A DNA stretch of 30,642 bases from Phellopilus nigrolimitatus (Eukaryota; Basidiomycota; Agaricomycetes; Hymenochaetales; Hymenochaetaceae), in NCBI GenBank assembly GCA_021029095.1, contig JAJOHG010000305.1:1-30642 (forward strand). The letters are read 5' to 3'. The notes below the pieces were generated by a model that was not told the origin of the DNA, searched no databases, and saw only the letters and a program-made list of their open reading frames with translations. This document shows positions 7,901 to 16,364 of the stretch, piece after piece (the stretch's first letter is position 1; each line of letters begins with the position of its first letter). The position numbers were made by a program, and so were the translations under genes.

Positions 7901-9778
7901 CTAGGCTGGTGGAATCGGAGCATCAAACATGGCCCACAAAGGATCGAGTCCCTCCGTAACTCTCCACCGACGACCTTCAAGCCACCTCTCGATCCGTTCC
8001 TTGTCCTTTGTCTCGATCTCCCTTGCATTTCCGTCGCTTTCATTGAGTACAGTCATGTCCCCTAAGCCCCACAACGAGAGCACAGCCCAGCCGACAACCA
8101 GTAGACCGGGCGGACGCTGCTCGCCGACGCTCTCGAGTGCAGCCGCGATATCGCGCAGCGGCGCCACGACAACGCGCTGGTCAGGCATCGAGGCGCGTTC
8201 TATGACAACCGCGGGGACGTACGGCGGGTACGCCGCGTCCGTGCGCCGCTCAGATAGCTCGTTCGAAAGGAGCGCGTCGACCATGCTTTGGAGGCGCGCA
8301 ACGCCCATGAGCACAACGAGCGTGCGCGCACGCTCATACCCAGGCAGGCGCACGCCCTTCCCTCCGCGCCCGACGCCCGTGCACACCGCGAGTGCCTCGG
8401 CCGCACCACGTTGCGTGACGGGTATGTGGGCGAAAAGTGGGGCGGCAAGCGCAGACGAGATGCCCGGGATGATCAACACGTCGACGCCATAAGCGCGGAG
8501 GAACAGGAGCTCCTCGCCGACCCGTCCATAGAGCGCAGGGTCGCCCTGCTTGAGGCGCACGACGGTGCGCCCTGCGCGCGCCGCGGCGAGCGCCATGTCC
8601 ATCATCTCTTGCTGAGCGCCATCTGCATTACCCGGGAACTTGCGCGCAACGCGGACCTCTATGTGAGGCGGGATGAGTGCGAGCACACCGGCCGGAACGA
8701 GCTTGTCGGTTAAGACGAGGTCTGCTTCGCGCGTCAGAGCTGCGTGTGCCGCAAGCGTAAGCAGGGCCGGATGCCCGGGGCCGGATCCTACAAGGAGAAC
8801 ACGTCCTTTCTTCTTGGGGGGAGATATGGCAAGCTCATGTTGAGAAGGTGCTGAACCGGATGGAGTCTGTGTAGGTACGCAATTTGGAGAAAGCAACTCC
8901 CCAGACAGCATGTTCGTCATTTCTTTCTCGCAGAGACTCGCGAGCTGTCGCAAGGACCAGTACTCGCTTATTTGCGCTACCCATTTCATCCTTCTGCGTG
9001 CACGCTCCTTTGCACTTTCCTCCATTTTCAACGAACGCTGCGCAACTGGGCGATTCGGAGACGCGACAATCATCTCCTCATTCAGCTCGCTCTCCGCTTC
9101 TTCATAGTCATTCGACACATTCTTGGCAAGAGCCCTGAGCTGGCTGACCTTCTCCACAGCAACCCCAGCATCTGGATCGAGCTTCGCAACAACCTCGCGC
9201 TTTATCCGCCCCGCCAGTCTACACCCATGGCCATTCGTCGTGACAGCAACTTGAAGAGGTGTTGCCCTTCCAGTCTGCGGGTCCAAACAGCGATGTGTTG
9301 CGCAAACAGTGAAATCACAGAGGCTGGGCATGTCGGTGACGCTCACGGGAATGTTTCGTTTCCGACATGCATGGTAGATCTGCGTCGCTGAAACTTGAGA
9401 GCGCGAAAACGAGGTGTCCGAGCTGACTAGCATGTCTGTGATGAAGACGAGAGATACAGATCCTGAGCCACGCTCGTCAAGAAAAGATTCGACAGCTGAA
9501 ACCTCTCGATCTCGAGAACTCTCCGAAGGTCCCGCAAGCTTGTCGAAGTCGATGATTTCGAGTTGCTTGTTTTCTGCGCGCCATGTGAGTTCCTCACAGG
9601 CCGATTTCATACCTCCATTGGCCAGTATGACGACGGCAGAGCCAGCCTCCAGCGCGCTGAACGCTCTTGTGGCAGCAAGTCGATTCGAGCCAACAATCAG
9701 CGTGAGCTTAGCATCCATTCGGAATGCGAGCATTAGCGAAGCCCCCCGCTGCGGAGCCGGAAATGCCTTCGAGATCAT
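7901..9778 (-). CDS. MET1: Uroporphyrinogen-III C-methyltransferase (siroheme synthesis)
   Basis: A single 625-aa exon. The enzyme transfers two methyl groups from S-adenosylmethionine to uroporphyrinogen III, giving precorrin-2 for siroheme, the cofactor of sulfite and nitrite reductases. Residues about 325-580 form the tetrapyrrole methylase domain: VGSGPGHP near 330, KFPGNADGAQQE near 380, VRLKQGDPALYG near 407 and PGISSALA near 438. Residues 1-200 resemble the Met8/CysG dehydrogenase-ferrochelatase fold, starting with the fungal FPAPQRGAS lead-in, and keep a TDMPSLCDFT segment. However, the Rossmann glycine triplet reads GSN, so dehydrogenase activity is doubtful. Yeast Met1 has the same two-part plan and a similar length (about 590 aa), while Met8 is separate there. 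The linker 205-325 carries the conserved KWVAQISEYW. Start ATG 9778 keeps the full lead-in. Confidence 0.9.
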   Translation of the reverse strand: MISKAFPAPQRGASLMLAFRMDAKLTLIVGSNRLAATRAFSALEAGSAVVILANGGMKSACEELTWRAENKQLEIIDFDKLAGPSESSRDREVSAVESFLDERGSGSVSLVFITDMLVSSDTSFSRSQVSATQIYHACRKRNIPVSVTDMPSLCDFTVCATHRCLDPQTGRATPLQVAVTTNGHGCRLAGRIKREVVAKLDPDAGVAVEKVSQLRALAKNVSNDYEEAESELNEEMIVASPNRPVAQRSLKMEESAKERARRRMKWVAQISEYWSLRQLASLCEKEMTNMLSGELLSPNCVPTQTPSGSAPSQHELAISPPKKKGRVLLVGSGPGHPALLTLAAHAALTREADLVLTDKLVPAGVLALIPPHIEVRVARKFPGNADGAQQEMMDMALAAARAGRTVVRLKQGDPALYGRVGEELLFLRAYGVDVLIIPGISSALAAPLFAHIPVTQRGAAEALAVCTGVGRGGKGVRLPGYERARTLVVLMGVARLQSMVDALLSNELSERRTDAAYPPYVPAVVIERASMPDQRVVVAPLRDIAAALESVGEQRPPGLLVVGWAVLSLWGLGDMTVLNESDGNAREIETKDKERIERWLEGRRWRVTEGLDPLWAMFDAPIPPA

Positions 9779-10191
9779 CGTTGTAGCAAGCTTCGCCGCC
9801 GTGGTTCAAAAAAGAGCAGCACATTTTGAATCCTTTAGACGTCGTCGTAAAAACTTGAAGAGTGGTCGCGCAATCCTTTGCAAAGGTCCTAATTCGGAAA
9901 CTGGAAATATTTTATTGGCCGTTTTGGATTCCTAAAAGTGGGTTTCTCTGCTTCCGTGTTAGGGAATTTATAATGTGAACATATGTATGTTTGCAAATGT
10001 GAGCCATTAAAATTCTTGCGAATGCTTTGCTTTATGACTCACTTCGCAGGATTTACATTAGTCTACAGGCTTTTGCTAGACTTCACAGTAACACCGAATT
10101 TTTACACGCAGTCTGTATCAGATCAAAAGATTGCGTTTCAGCAAAGGCACAAGCACTTTCATTGTGATTGCTCAAGTAACTACGTTTATAT
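9779..10191. other. MET1 promoter region
   Basis: 413 bp between the stop of the minus-strand ABC gene and the start of minus-strand MET1. It contains the MET1 promoter and the ABC 3' end. It is AT-rich, with no supported frame; I see no motif strong enough to name. Confidence 0.5.
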
Positions 10192-13040
10192 TCACTCAGA
10201 TACAAAAGCTTTGGACTGCACGGTATGAAGCTTCTTATACTCTCCCCCGGTCGCCATTAAACTGTCATGCGTACCTTGCTCTACCAGCCGCCCATCCTTC
10301 ATACACCTTTTGTATATATTATTTGGTTTGCCTGGTCAAAAACATGCATGCAAAGACAAATTCGGAACTCACAGAATCAAATCCGCATACTTCGTAAGAT
10401 GCCCGAAGCGGTGGGTAATGAATATGACGGTCTTCCCACCACTGTGTTCACGGAGACGTGTGAAGAGTTCATATTCTCCTTCTGGGTCGAGTGCCGAGGT
10501 TGGCTCATCTGCAGCGAGGAGCCGGATGTTTCCGTTCATCAACCTAAAGAATGTCCGCGAGCTGGAGCAATTGAAAGATGGTTTGTATGAGAATCATAGC
10601 ACGACAAAGAGAGTACAAAACAGCTTACGCAGAAAGCCTTTGCGTTTCGCCGCCTGACAAGTCCGTGGTCTTCTCCCTCTCTTCAACGACTGCCTTCAGC
10701 GCCGGGTCGGTCTCTCCCACAAAGTATGTCGTTGCTGTCTTCACAGGGTTCAGCACTGTCTCAGCGCCATTCGCCAGTTTTTGCACGAATCGCTCTGCTC
10801 CGCCTTGGCGGATCGCTGCTGCGACATCCTCGTCTGAGAGCGTGCGCTCTGAGTTAGGCTGGCCGAGCATGATATTTGCCCTGAGCGAGAGTGGGAAAAC
10901 ATGGGTGGTCCTGCCTCAGGATCGCGATGGCGTTGCGGACGTCTGAGAGCTTGTACGAGCGAGGGGACGGCCGTCAAGAAGGATCTGGCCGCCGGTTGGG
11001 TCGTGAAGCCGGCCGAGCAACTTGATAGCAGACGACTTTCCGCTCCCGTTGACGCCAACAATCACGACGAGCTGCCCTGGCTTGATTGCGAATGAGACGT
11101 CGGAAAGGACATTCTTCGAAGTCCCAGGATACAAGAAAGAAACATTGCTAGGCAGAATAATCAGTTTAGGTATGAAACGAACGTGGAAGAGAGACGAACC
11201 GAAATTCGATTTCTGCGCCGTTTCCCTCTTCCTTAAGTGGATAAGGGGTATCGCCGTCTTGCATCTTGTTCTGAGTTTCGGACAAGCCGTACAGATTCCT
11301 GATGGTACGCAGGTGACTTGAGACTTTCTTTAGGTTATGCAAAAGCATGGATGATGTTGCTTGGACGGTCTGCGTTGTCTGCTGGATAATCATCAGCGAG
11401 GTGATCGACATATCTTGAGGGTTCCAGATCACTCTCAGAGCAAAGAAGAGCTGCAAGGGATTTTATTGGTATCGTGTCAAAATGCATCATTATAACGTTG
11501 GCGTCGGACATGGAGCATACCAAAGGAATGTTCCAAGACAAGTCTGATACTATTCCCCAAATGAGTGGCTCTTTTCGCCACCATTGTATGTAGGGAATGT
11601 CGGCGCACGTATCTCCAAGCGCGTCTCTACTCTTCTTGAATTCTGTCGCAAGAATACGTGCTCTCAGGATGGTGTCTAGACATGAATGGACCAGGAAATG
11701 CTAAACGTACCTTTCTCAATGTGGTCGCCGAGGTTACCGCTTAAACAATCCTCGCGGAAACTCTTATCATAAGCTAATTCGTGCAAAGCTGCCATGCGTG
11801 AAAAATGCTCATTAGAGCAGTATGACGCATATGCTATACAGAAAAATGTAAGTGAGAAAATACACCGTGGGAGACTTATAGAGACTAACTTACATCGTGA
11901 AAAAAGTCCAGAATCGTTGATCAACAACACGCAAGGCTGAATAAGGCACAGGGAAATAGCCAGTGTAAAGCTCGAATCCCGTCTAGCTAGGCTGAGTATT
12001 AAAAAAAGCTCAGAGCAGATCGTCAGAAGTCCGAAAAGGACTTCGAAAAGATCTTCGAATGCGTTCCACGCCGGAGAATGTAGATGTCTGATGTCGTGCA
12101 TACTGCTGTCGAGTTTGCTTTTTACTTCTGGGTCTTCAAGAATCAAGCACGCCGATTTAAAAATCTTCCGAAAATAAGCATTATATAGATAAATTGTTAC
12201 CTTCCGCTGTTTGTAGATCGAACTTGAGTGATGCTGTGTCAAAGTGAGCTTGTTTAGAATAAAAATAATAAACATGGAATATAACACACAGTGCATCGCT
12301 TTCGCTAGAAAGTGGAAAGCTACACGGTCCTTCAGGATTGCCGAGTAATCCCCCCTAGAGGGAATTAAGTAGAAATAATAAAAAATAAATTAGATCACGA
12401 CTTACCCGAACCTCCATAGAAACCTCGACATGATGGCCAGCAAGATCCTTCCTACCAGTGCGTGAGCTATAGAATGCGCATGAAGCTCGTGCTTCTCCAA
12501 GCAGAGACTGATCTGAAGATATCTCAGCACAGAACAAGACAGAACAACCCTGACAGTACACACCGAATCTAGGAGGCGGCTCGTAAAATACAGGGAGGAC
12601 GCTCCCGCAATCATCCACCAGACATTCATGAGGATGTCGACACAGAAGTAAATTGGTCCAAGACCATATATCTCATTTACGAATCTGTAGAGATAATACG
12701 CTGTGGGAAGAGGTAGACGATTCGAATTCGGGCTCTTTTCTGACTCGGATGCAGTGTCTTTTCAGACAAGAGACAGTCAGGAGATAATAGGCATTGGAAA
12801 GCTAGAATGATACGACGACTTACCTTTCACGTCGGATTTCTTTTGCTTGTCATGGACATGCGGTCTTATAAGCAACTTGTTCCACTGGGTAATGTCAGGA
12901 AGCCATTCGGTGAAAGCTGATGATTTTTTCACGACGACCGTCCAAACTCCAAGCTGAACGGTGACATGCTTGCTCTTCTCGGACGGCATCCGCGACGGTG
13001 AAAGCCATTTGGGAGTAATCTTGAAGAGATCCGGAAACAT
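10192..13040 (-). CDS. ABC half-transporter (TMD-NBD), about 12 exons, frame disrupted
   Basis: Rebuilt exons on the minus strand: 13040-12824, 12757-12564, 12512-12406, 12354-12290, 12233-12201, 12133-11894, 11833-11738 (or to 11711), 11675-11521, 11450-11200, 11147-10629, 10561-10373, 10306-10192. All phases agree, giving about 726-735 aa. The N-terminal two thirds has hydrophobic segments (YFCVDILMNVWWMI, LLTICSELFLILSL). The NBD follows EIEFRNVSFLYPG: Walker A GVNGSGKSS, signature LSGGETQR, Walker B RLLAADEPTSALD, H-loop ITHR, then DLILCMKDGRLVEQGTHD. This is an exporter-type membrane ATPase; its cargo is unknown. In exon 10 the conserved segment YKLSDVRNAIAILRQDH lies in another frame. 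About one base is missing near 10956 and one is extra in a C-run at 10903-10905; the literal frame stops at 10916-10918. It is either a decaying gene or two sequence errors. The exon 7 donor is ambiguous (35- or 62-nt intron). Confidence 0.7.
10903..10957 (-). pseudogene. Frame-shifted segment inside the ABC transporter NBD
   Basis: Both sides of this 51-55 bp segment are in one frame and encode conserved NBD sequence (ILLDGRPLA before, VFPLSLRANIMLGQPN after). The segment between encodes YKLSDVRNAIAILRQDH, expected there in this family, but in a different frame. In the outer frame it contains TGA at 10916-10918. No intron with usable splice sites and length removes it. This is described as a break only. 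Confidence 0.6.
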
Positions 13041-13900
13041 GTAAGTTATTGGATAGCAGAAGAAGAGCAGGAGATCCAATGCAATCGCTCATGATATTTA
13101 TGTGATTTTTTGCATGCATTTAAGAGAAAAATTTGGGCGCTTACGTCGAAAAAACGAGGCCCCGAATATCTCGGAGTGCATCGCAATACGCTGTTTTGGC
13201 GCCGTTGTCCTAGGTCTTAGAAAGAAAACTCGCGTATAATCCGGAAGGCTTGTCAGCGCAGCTCACACCGCATCTATACGTTCGGCTATATATACCGCAG
13301 GGAAGTGCGAAAAACGTGGAAGGCAGAGCGCTAATTTACTAAGAACGATCAAAATCGGTCACCTCGGTGTGATTCAGATTCAGATACCGCAGTTATACAA
13401 CACTCAACACCCACTGGTCACCTCGGCGTGATTCAGATTCAGATACCGCGGTTATACAACACTCACTGTTAGTATCCCATGAAAAGTTTGCACAACGTGG
13501 GCTTGTTTTGACTCTTCCAATTTCTCTCGTGGAAATTGCAACGAGTGTTCCAAGAGCTGTCCCAGCTTACATAACACGAAGACACGTCTTTTTCACGTGA
13601 CCTTGACTCCGAGTCACTTCCCACTGAATCCCAGATGATAGCGTCAGCAAGAAACTGTGCTTACAACTTCTCTTTTATCATGGGCCTTTCGTCAACAAGA
13701 ATCGCCACCTGATCAGTCGGCTCTTGCGCGCTTTCGCCAGACCTTCGCCAGACATCATGTGTAGTAACAGTATGCATGTGAATACGAGAAATGAATGCGT
13801 CTTCCCTTCCGTTTCGCAGTGTCGGTGAGGTCGCCAGCTTCTTAAGCATTCCGCGTAACTCTTCGAAGCTCTACCCTGATTGGCTAACGCTCAAAATATA
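13041..13900. other. Intergenic: ABC promoter and tandem repeat
   Basis: Region upstream of the minus-strand ABC gene and of the lipase duplication. It holds the 59-bp tandem repeat at 13357-13468 and a TATATATA-like stretch near 13286. A 62-codon minus frame at 13661-13849 has no recognisable feature. Confidence 0.5.
13357..13468 (+). repeat. 59-bp tandem repeat, about 1.9 copies
   Basis: GGTCACCTCGGTGTGATTC starts at 13357 and returns, with GGCGTG for GGTGTG, at 13416. Both copies continue with a doubled GATTCA word, ATACCGC and GTTATACAACACTCA. Only scattered substitutions separate them, so the duplication is fairly recent. It lies about 320 bp upstream of the ABC start codon and could carry upstream regulatory sites, but this is inference. 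Confidence 0.8.
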
Positions 13901-14411
13901 GTCGACGTTGAACATTTTGGCTATAGCGGTAGGGCACGTCTTGCATGTTCTAAGCTGCGGTTGGTCCCATGCGGAGTCTTTTAACCCTGAATCGCATCAA
14001 CTACGATGATTAAATTGTTGTGCGACATATGGACTCGGCGTCGTATTCTCACACTATCCCGTATGTCTTCCCTACATCTTCTGCTGGTCCTAAATTTGGC
14101 TCAATTCAGATCAGAACAATGGTTCAATTCAAGATAGTGATCAGCGGAATTGTCGCGCGATTTTCATGATCATGTCCGCAATGCCTATTGGCCTGCTGAC
14201 CACGAAGCACGCAGAATTGATATTCGTTCCGGTTTATGGCTATCGACGCACGCCGGACACTGCTAGATGCTCTGTGCATCTCGCAGCGAAATTTCGCGTT
14301 ACTCGGCTTGTTGAATGAGAATAGAATCGTTTTAAAGGGACTGGAAGAGCGTTCTCTCGTTCGTGCTCCCCCAAGTTTGAGGTCGAATTTCAAATGTGGT
14401 TTGGCGCAGTC

Positions 14412-15714
14412 ATGTTCTCAACGCGCCTCATCGCCTCCGCTCTTGTCTTCGCGTTCACTGTGTCAGTCTCTGCCGGACCCGTCGAGAAACGAGGTATTTC
14501 ACAGGTACTGATGGACAACTTCACGCGCTACGTGCAGTTCGCGTCGGGCGCCTACCAACTCGCATGCCCCGCTCCTCTGGGAACCACCTTAATCACACAG
14601 GCAAGCCTCGCGATGCTCTCCGGGTCGTCATTTCTGATTTCTTCTCTTTCGTGCTCCTCCAGTTCAATGACGATGCGACGAACACGCAGGGCTACATCGC
14701 GCGCGATGACGACCGCGAGGAGATCATCGTCGCGTACCGGGGAAGTATCCAGCTGCAGGACTTCGTTACAGGTTAGAATTAGCCTCATTCCTTGCACATA
14801 ACGCCGTTGCTCATGCGGACCTGTATTTCCTGAAGACTTGGACTTTATCTTGGTGGACTACGTGTCGCCCGGCGTCTCCGGGACGAGCGGCGTGCAGGCG
14901 CACCAGGGCTTCCTCGCCGCGATCAACAGCGTCACGTCTACCGTCCTCACGACCGTCTCCGAGCAGCTCGCCGCGCACCCGACGTACACGCTCATTTCTA
15001 CTGGCCATTCTCTTGGCGCGGCGCTCGCGTCACTCAGCGGCGTGTCCCTGGCGGCGAACTTCCCGGGCGTCCCGTTGACGGTGTACACGTTCGGCCAGCC
15101 GCGAACGGGCAACCCGGCGTACGCCGCGCTGGCGGAAAAGCTCATTGGCGTTGATAACATCTTCAGAAGTACATCTTTGTCGTTGTGTATGTGTCTGAGA
15201 GAAGCGCGCTCATTCGTCGTTACCTCGCTTTTCTTTGAAATCATCAGCCGTGGAGACATATGGTGAGCACAGCGAGTTTGCAGAAAGTGAAATATTTACC
15301 CAATTGATGTTTTGTATAGATGGAGTGCCCACGATCCCGCCGATTTCGTGGGGTTATGAACATCAGTGCGTTGTGTTCTTTCCCATAATCCCGACGCTCA
15401 TTTTGTTTTCTTTCATTTGGAAGTGCGACCCAATACTGGGTGTTCCAGGACCCGAGTAAGCGTTAACACAGACGCGTTCCTTCTTTCTCCTCTAACTCCA
15501 GTTTTTGCGCAGACACAGACCCTGGTAACGTCAAACAATGCGCCGGGCGCGAGGACCCGACGTGCAGCGACTCGATCCCGTCGTCAGGAATCAACGACGC
15601 GCATTTGCGCTACTTCGGGCAGCGTATGTCTGCTTCCTGGTCTTCTCGAGGTAGCCTGCTGATTAACTGTGGTTTCGCTCAGTCATTGCCCTCAACCCAA
15701 TCGTCTGCATTTGA
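14412..15714 (+). CDS. Secreted class-3 (alpha/beta hydrolase) lipase, copy 1, 8 exons
   Basis: Join 14412..14600, 14663..14771, 14836..15168, 15248..15262, 15320..15365, 15424..15455, 15513..15623, 15683..15714; 288 aa. A signal peptide (about 1-21, hydrophobic LIASALVFAFTVSV) is followed by a Kex2-like KR at 26-27. The core reads FNDDATNTQGYIARDD, VAYRGSIQLQDFVTD, the nucleophile elbow GHSLGAALA with S158, YTFGQPRTGNPAYA, then DGVPTIPP (Asp candidate) and WGYEHH (His candidate). This is the fungal extracellular lipase/feruloyl-esterase-like class-3 family, acting on ester bonds outside the cell; the substrate is not predictable. Intron 1 is GC-AG (CAG then GCAAGC). Exon 4 is only 15 nt and supplies TVETY. 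The end reads LIALNPIVCI. An in-frame ATG at 14394 exists, but the paralogue starts at the position equivalent to 14412. Confidence 0.85.
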
Positions 15715-15862
15715 GCTTCGCCGACTTGCGACACGTCCAAGCCATGGCGCCAGTTGCACGACTAAAATGTTACTTGGAATTGCGTCTGATTTATTTTGGG
15801 TTTATTGTTTATATCTTGTGTTATACATGTAGCTGGGTGCAAAAACTGCGGCTGAATTATTT

Positions 15863-15884
15863 AAAAAAAAAAAAAAAAAAAAAA
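15863..15884 (+). repeat. A22 homopolymer tract
   Basis: A run of 22 A residues replaces a few bases of 3' flank that are shared with lipase copy 2. A second A20 run lies at 16093-16112. Either simple-repeat expansion or the tail of a retroposed insertion would fit. Confidence 0.8.
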
Positions 15885-16352
15885 CGAAAGAGCAATTTGG
15901 ACGGGCAGTTTTTCTTATTGGGGTCAGAGGGCTGTGGAACGTGGATGACGCCTCCCTTCCCTCGCCTGACTTCTGCGGCCAGCGCGTCAACGGGCCCCGT
16001 ACCATGATTGGTCAGGTCATCGAGCAGAGAAGTTCCTTCAGGTATAGGTCAGATTTCTGAAACATCCTAGAATAATAATCAAATGCAAACTCAAAAAAAA
16101 AAAAAAAAAAAACGCACCCGGAACATTCTCTCTCAGGTGTCGATCAGGAAGGATTCCGCCTCCGTGGCCCATGAAGCCAGTCATGTCGTTTCTTCGCAAG
16201 CTTTGTAGGTTTCTGCGAAAGAGAAACAACCAAGTATTTTTAGCTTGACTCGGAAATGTGCGCAGGCGAGGACTTCCGAGAAAGAGAAGCGCTGATCCGG
16301 AACCGCTTGCGAGCGGTTCTTTCTCTAACGCTCGAAACATAATCGACAAACA
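15885..16352 (+). pseudogene. Orphan coding-like fragment between the two lipase units
   Basis: About 450 bp present only between the duplicated units. One reading has plus-strand exons around 15899-16039, 16138-16206 and 16264-16352, joined at GTATAG...CTCTCAG and GTTTCT...GTGCGCAG with phases that agree, ending at a TGA in front of the second unit. The first piece reads GLWNVDDASLPSPDFCGQRV, then GPRTMIGQVIEQRSS. I do not recognise the family. The first putative intron contains the A20 tract. It may be a gene fragment stranded by rearrangement or a chance pattern. Confidence 0.25.
16093..16112 (+). repeat. A20 homopolymer tract
   Basis: Second long A-run within 210 bp of the first, also absent from the flank of lipase copy 2. 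Confidence 0.8.
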
Positions 16353-16364
16353 TTGAACCTTTGA

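Larger units (their letters stand above)
13915..15905 (+). repeat. Tandem segmental duplication, copy 1 (lipase unit)
   Basis: Upstream flank, all eight exons, all seven introns and 3' flank are repeated at about 16365-18600. A long near-identical block is around GACATATGGACTCGGCGTC (14026 and 16456), followed by CTTCTGCTGGTCCTA and GATCAGCGGAATTGTCGCG. The 3' homology runs to CTGCGGCTG before the A-tract at 15863. Confidence 0.85.

Noticed and set aside
3083..13040. Secondary-metabolite gene cluster
   Set aside because: An ABC transporter and a methyltransferase occur in the window, but there is no backbone enzyme (PKS, NRPS, terpene cyclase) or cluster-specific regulator.
13040..13079. Upstream extension of the ABC transporter
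   Set aside because: The frame is open but begins with TTG; the first ATG is at 13040.
15683..15832. Longer open frame through the last lipase intron and exon
   Set aside because: It ignores the GTATGT...CTCAG intron; splicing gives a proper 10-codon ending and stop.
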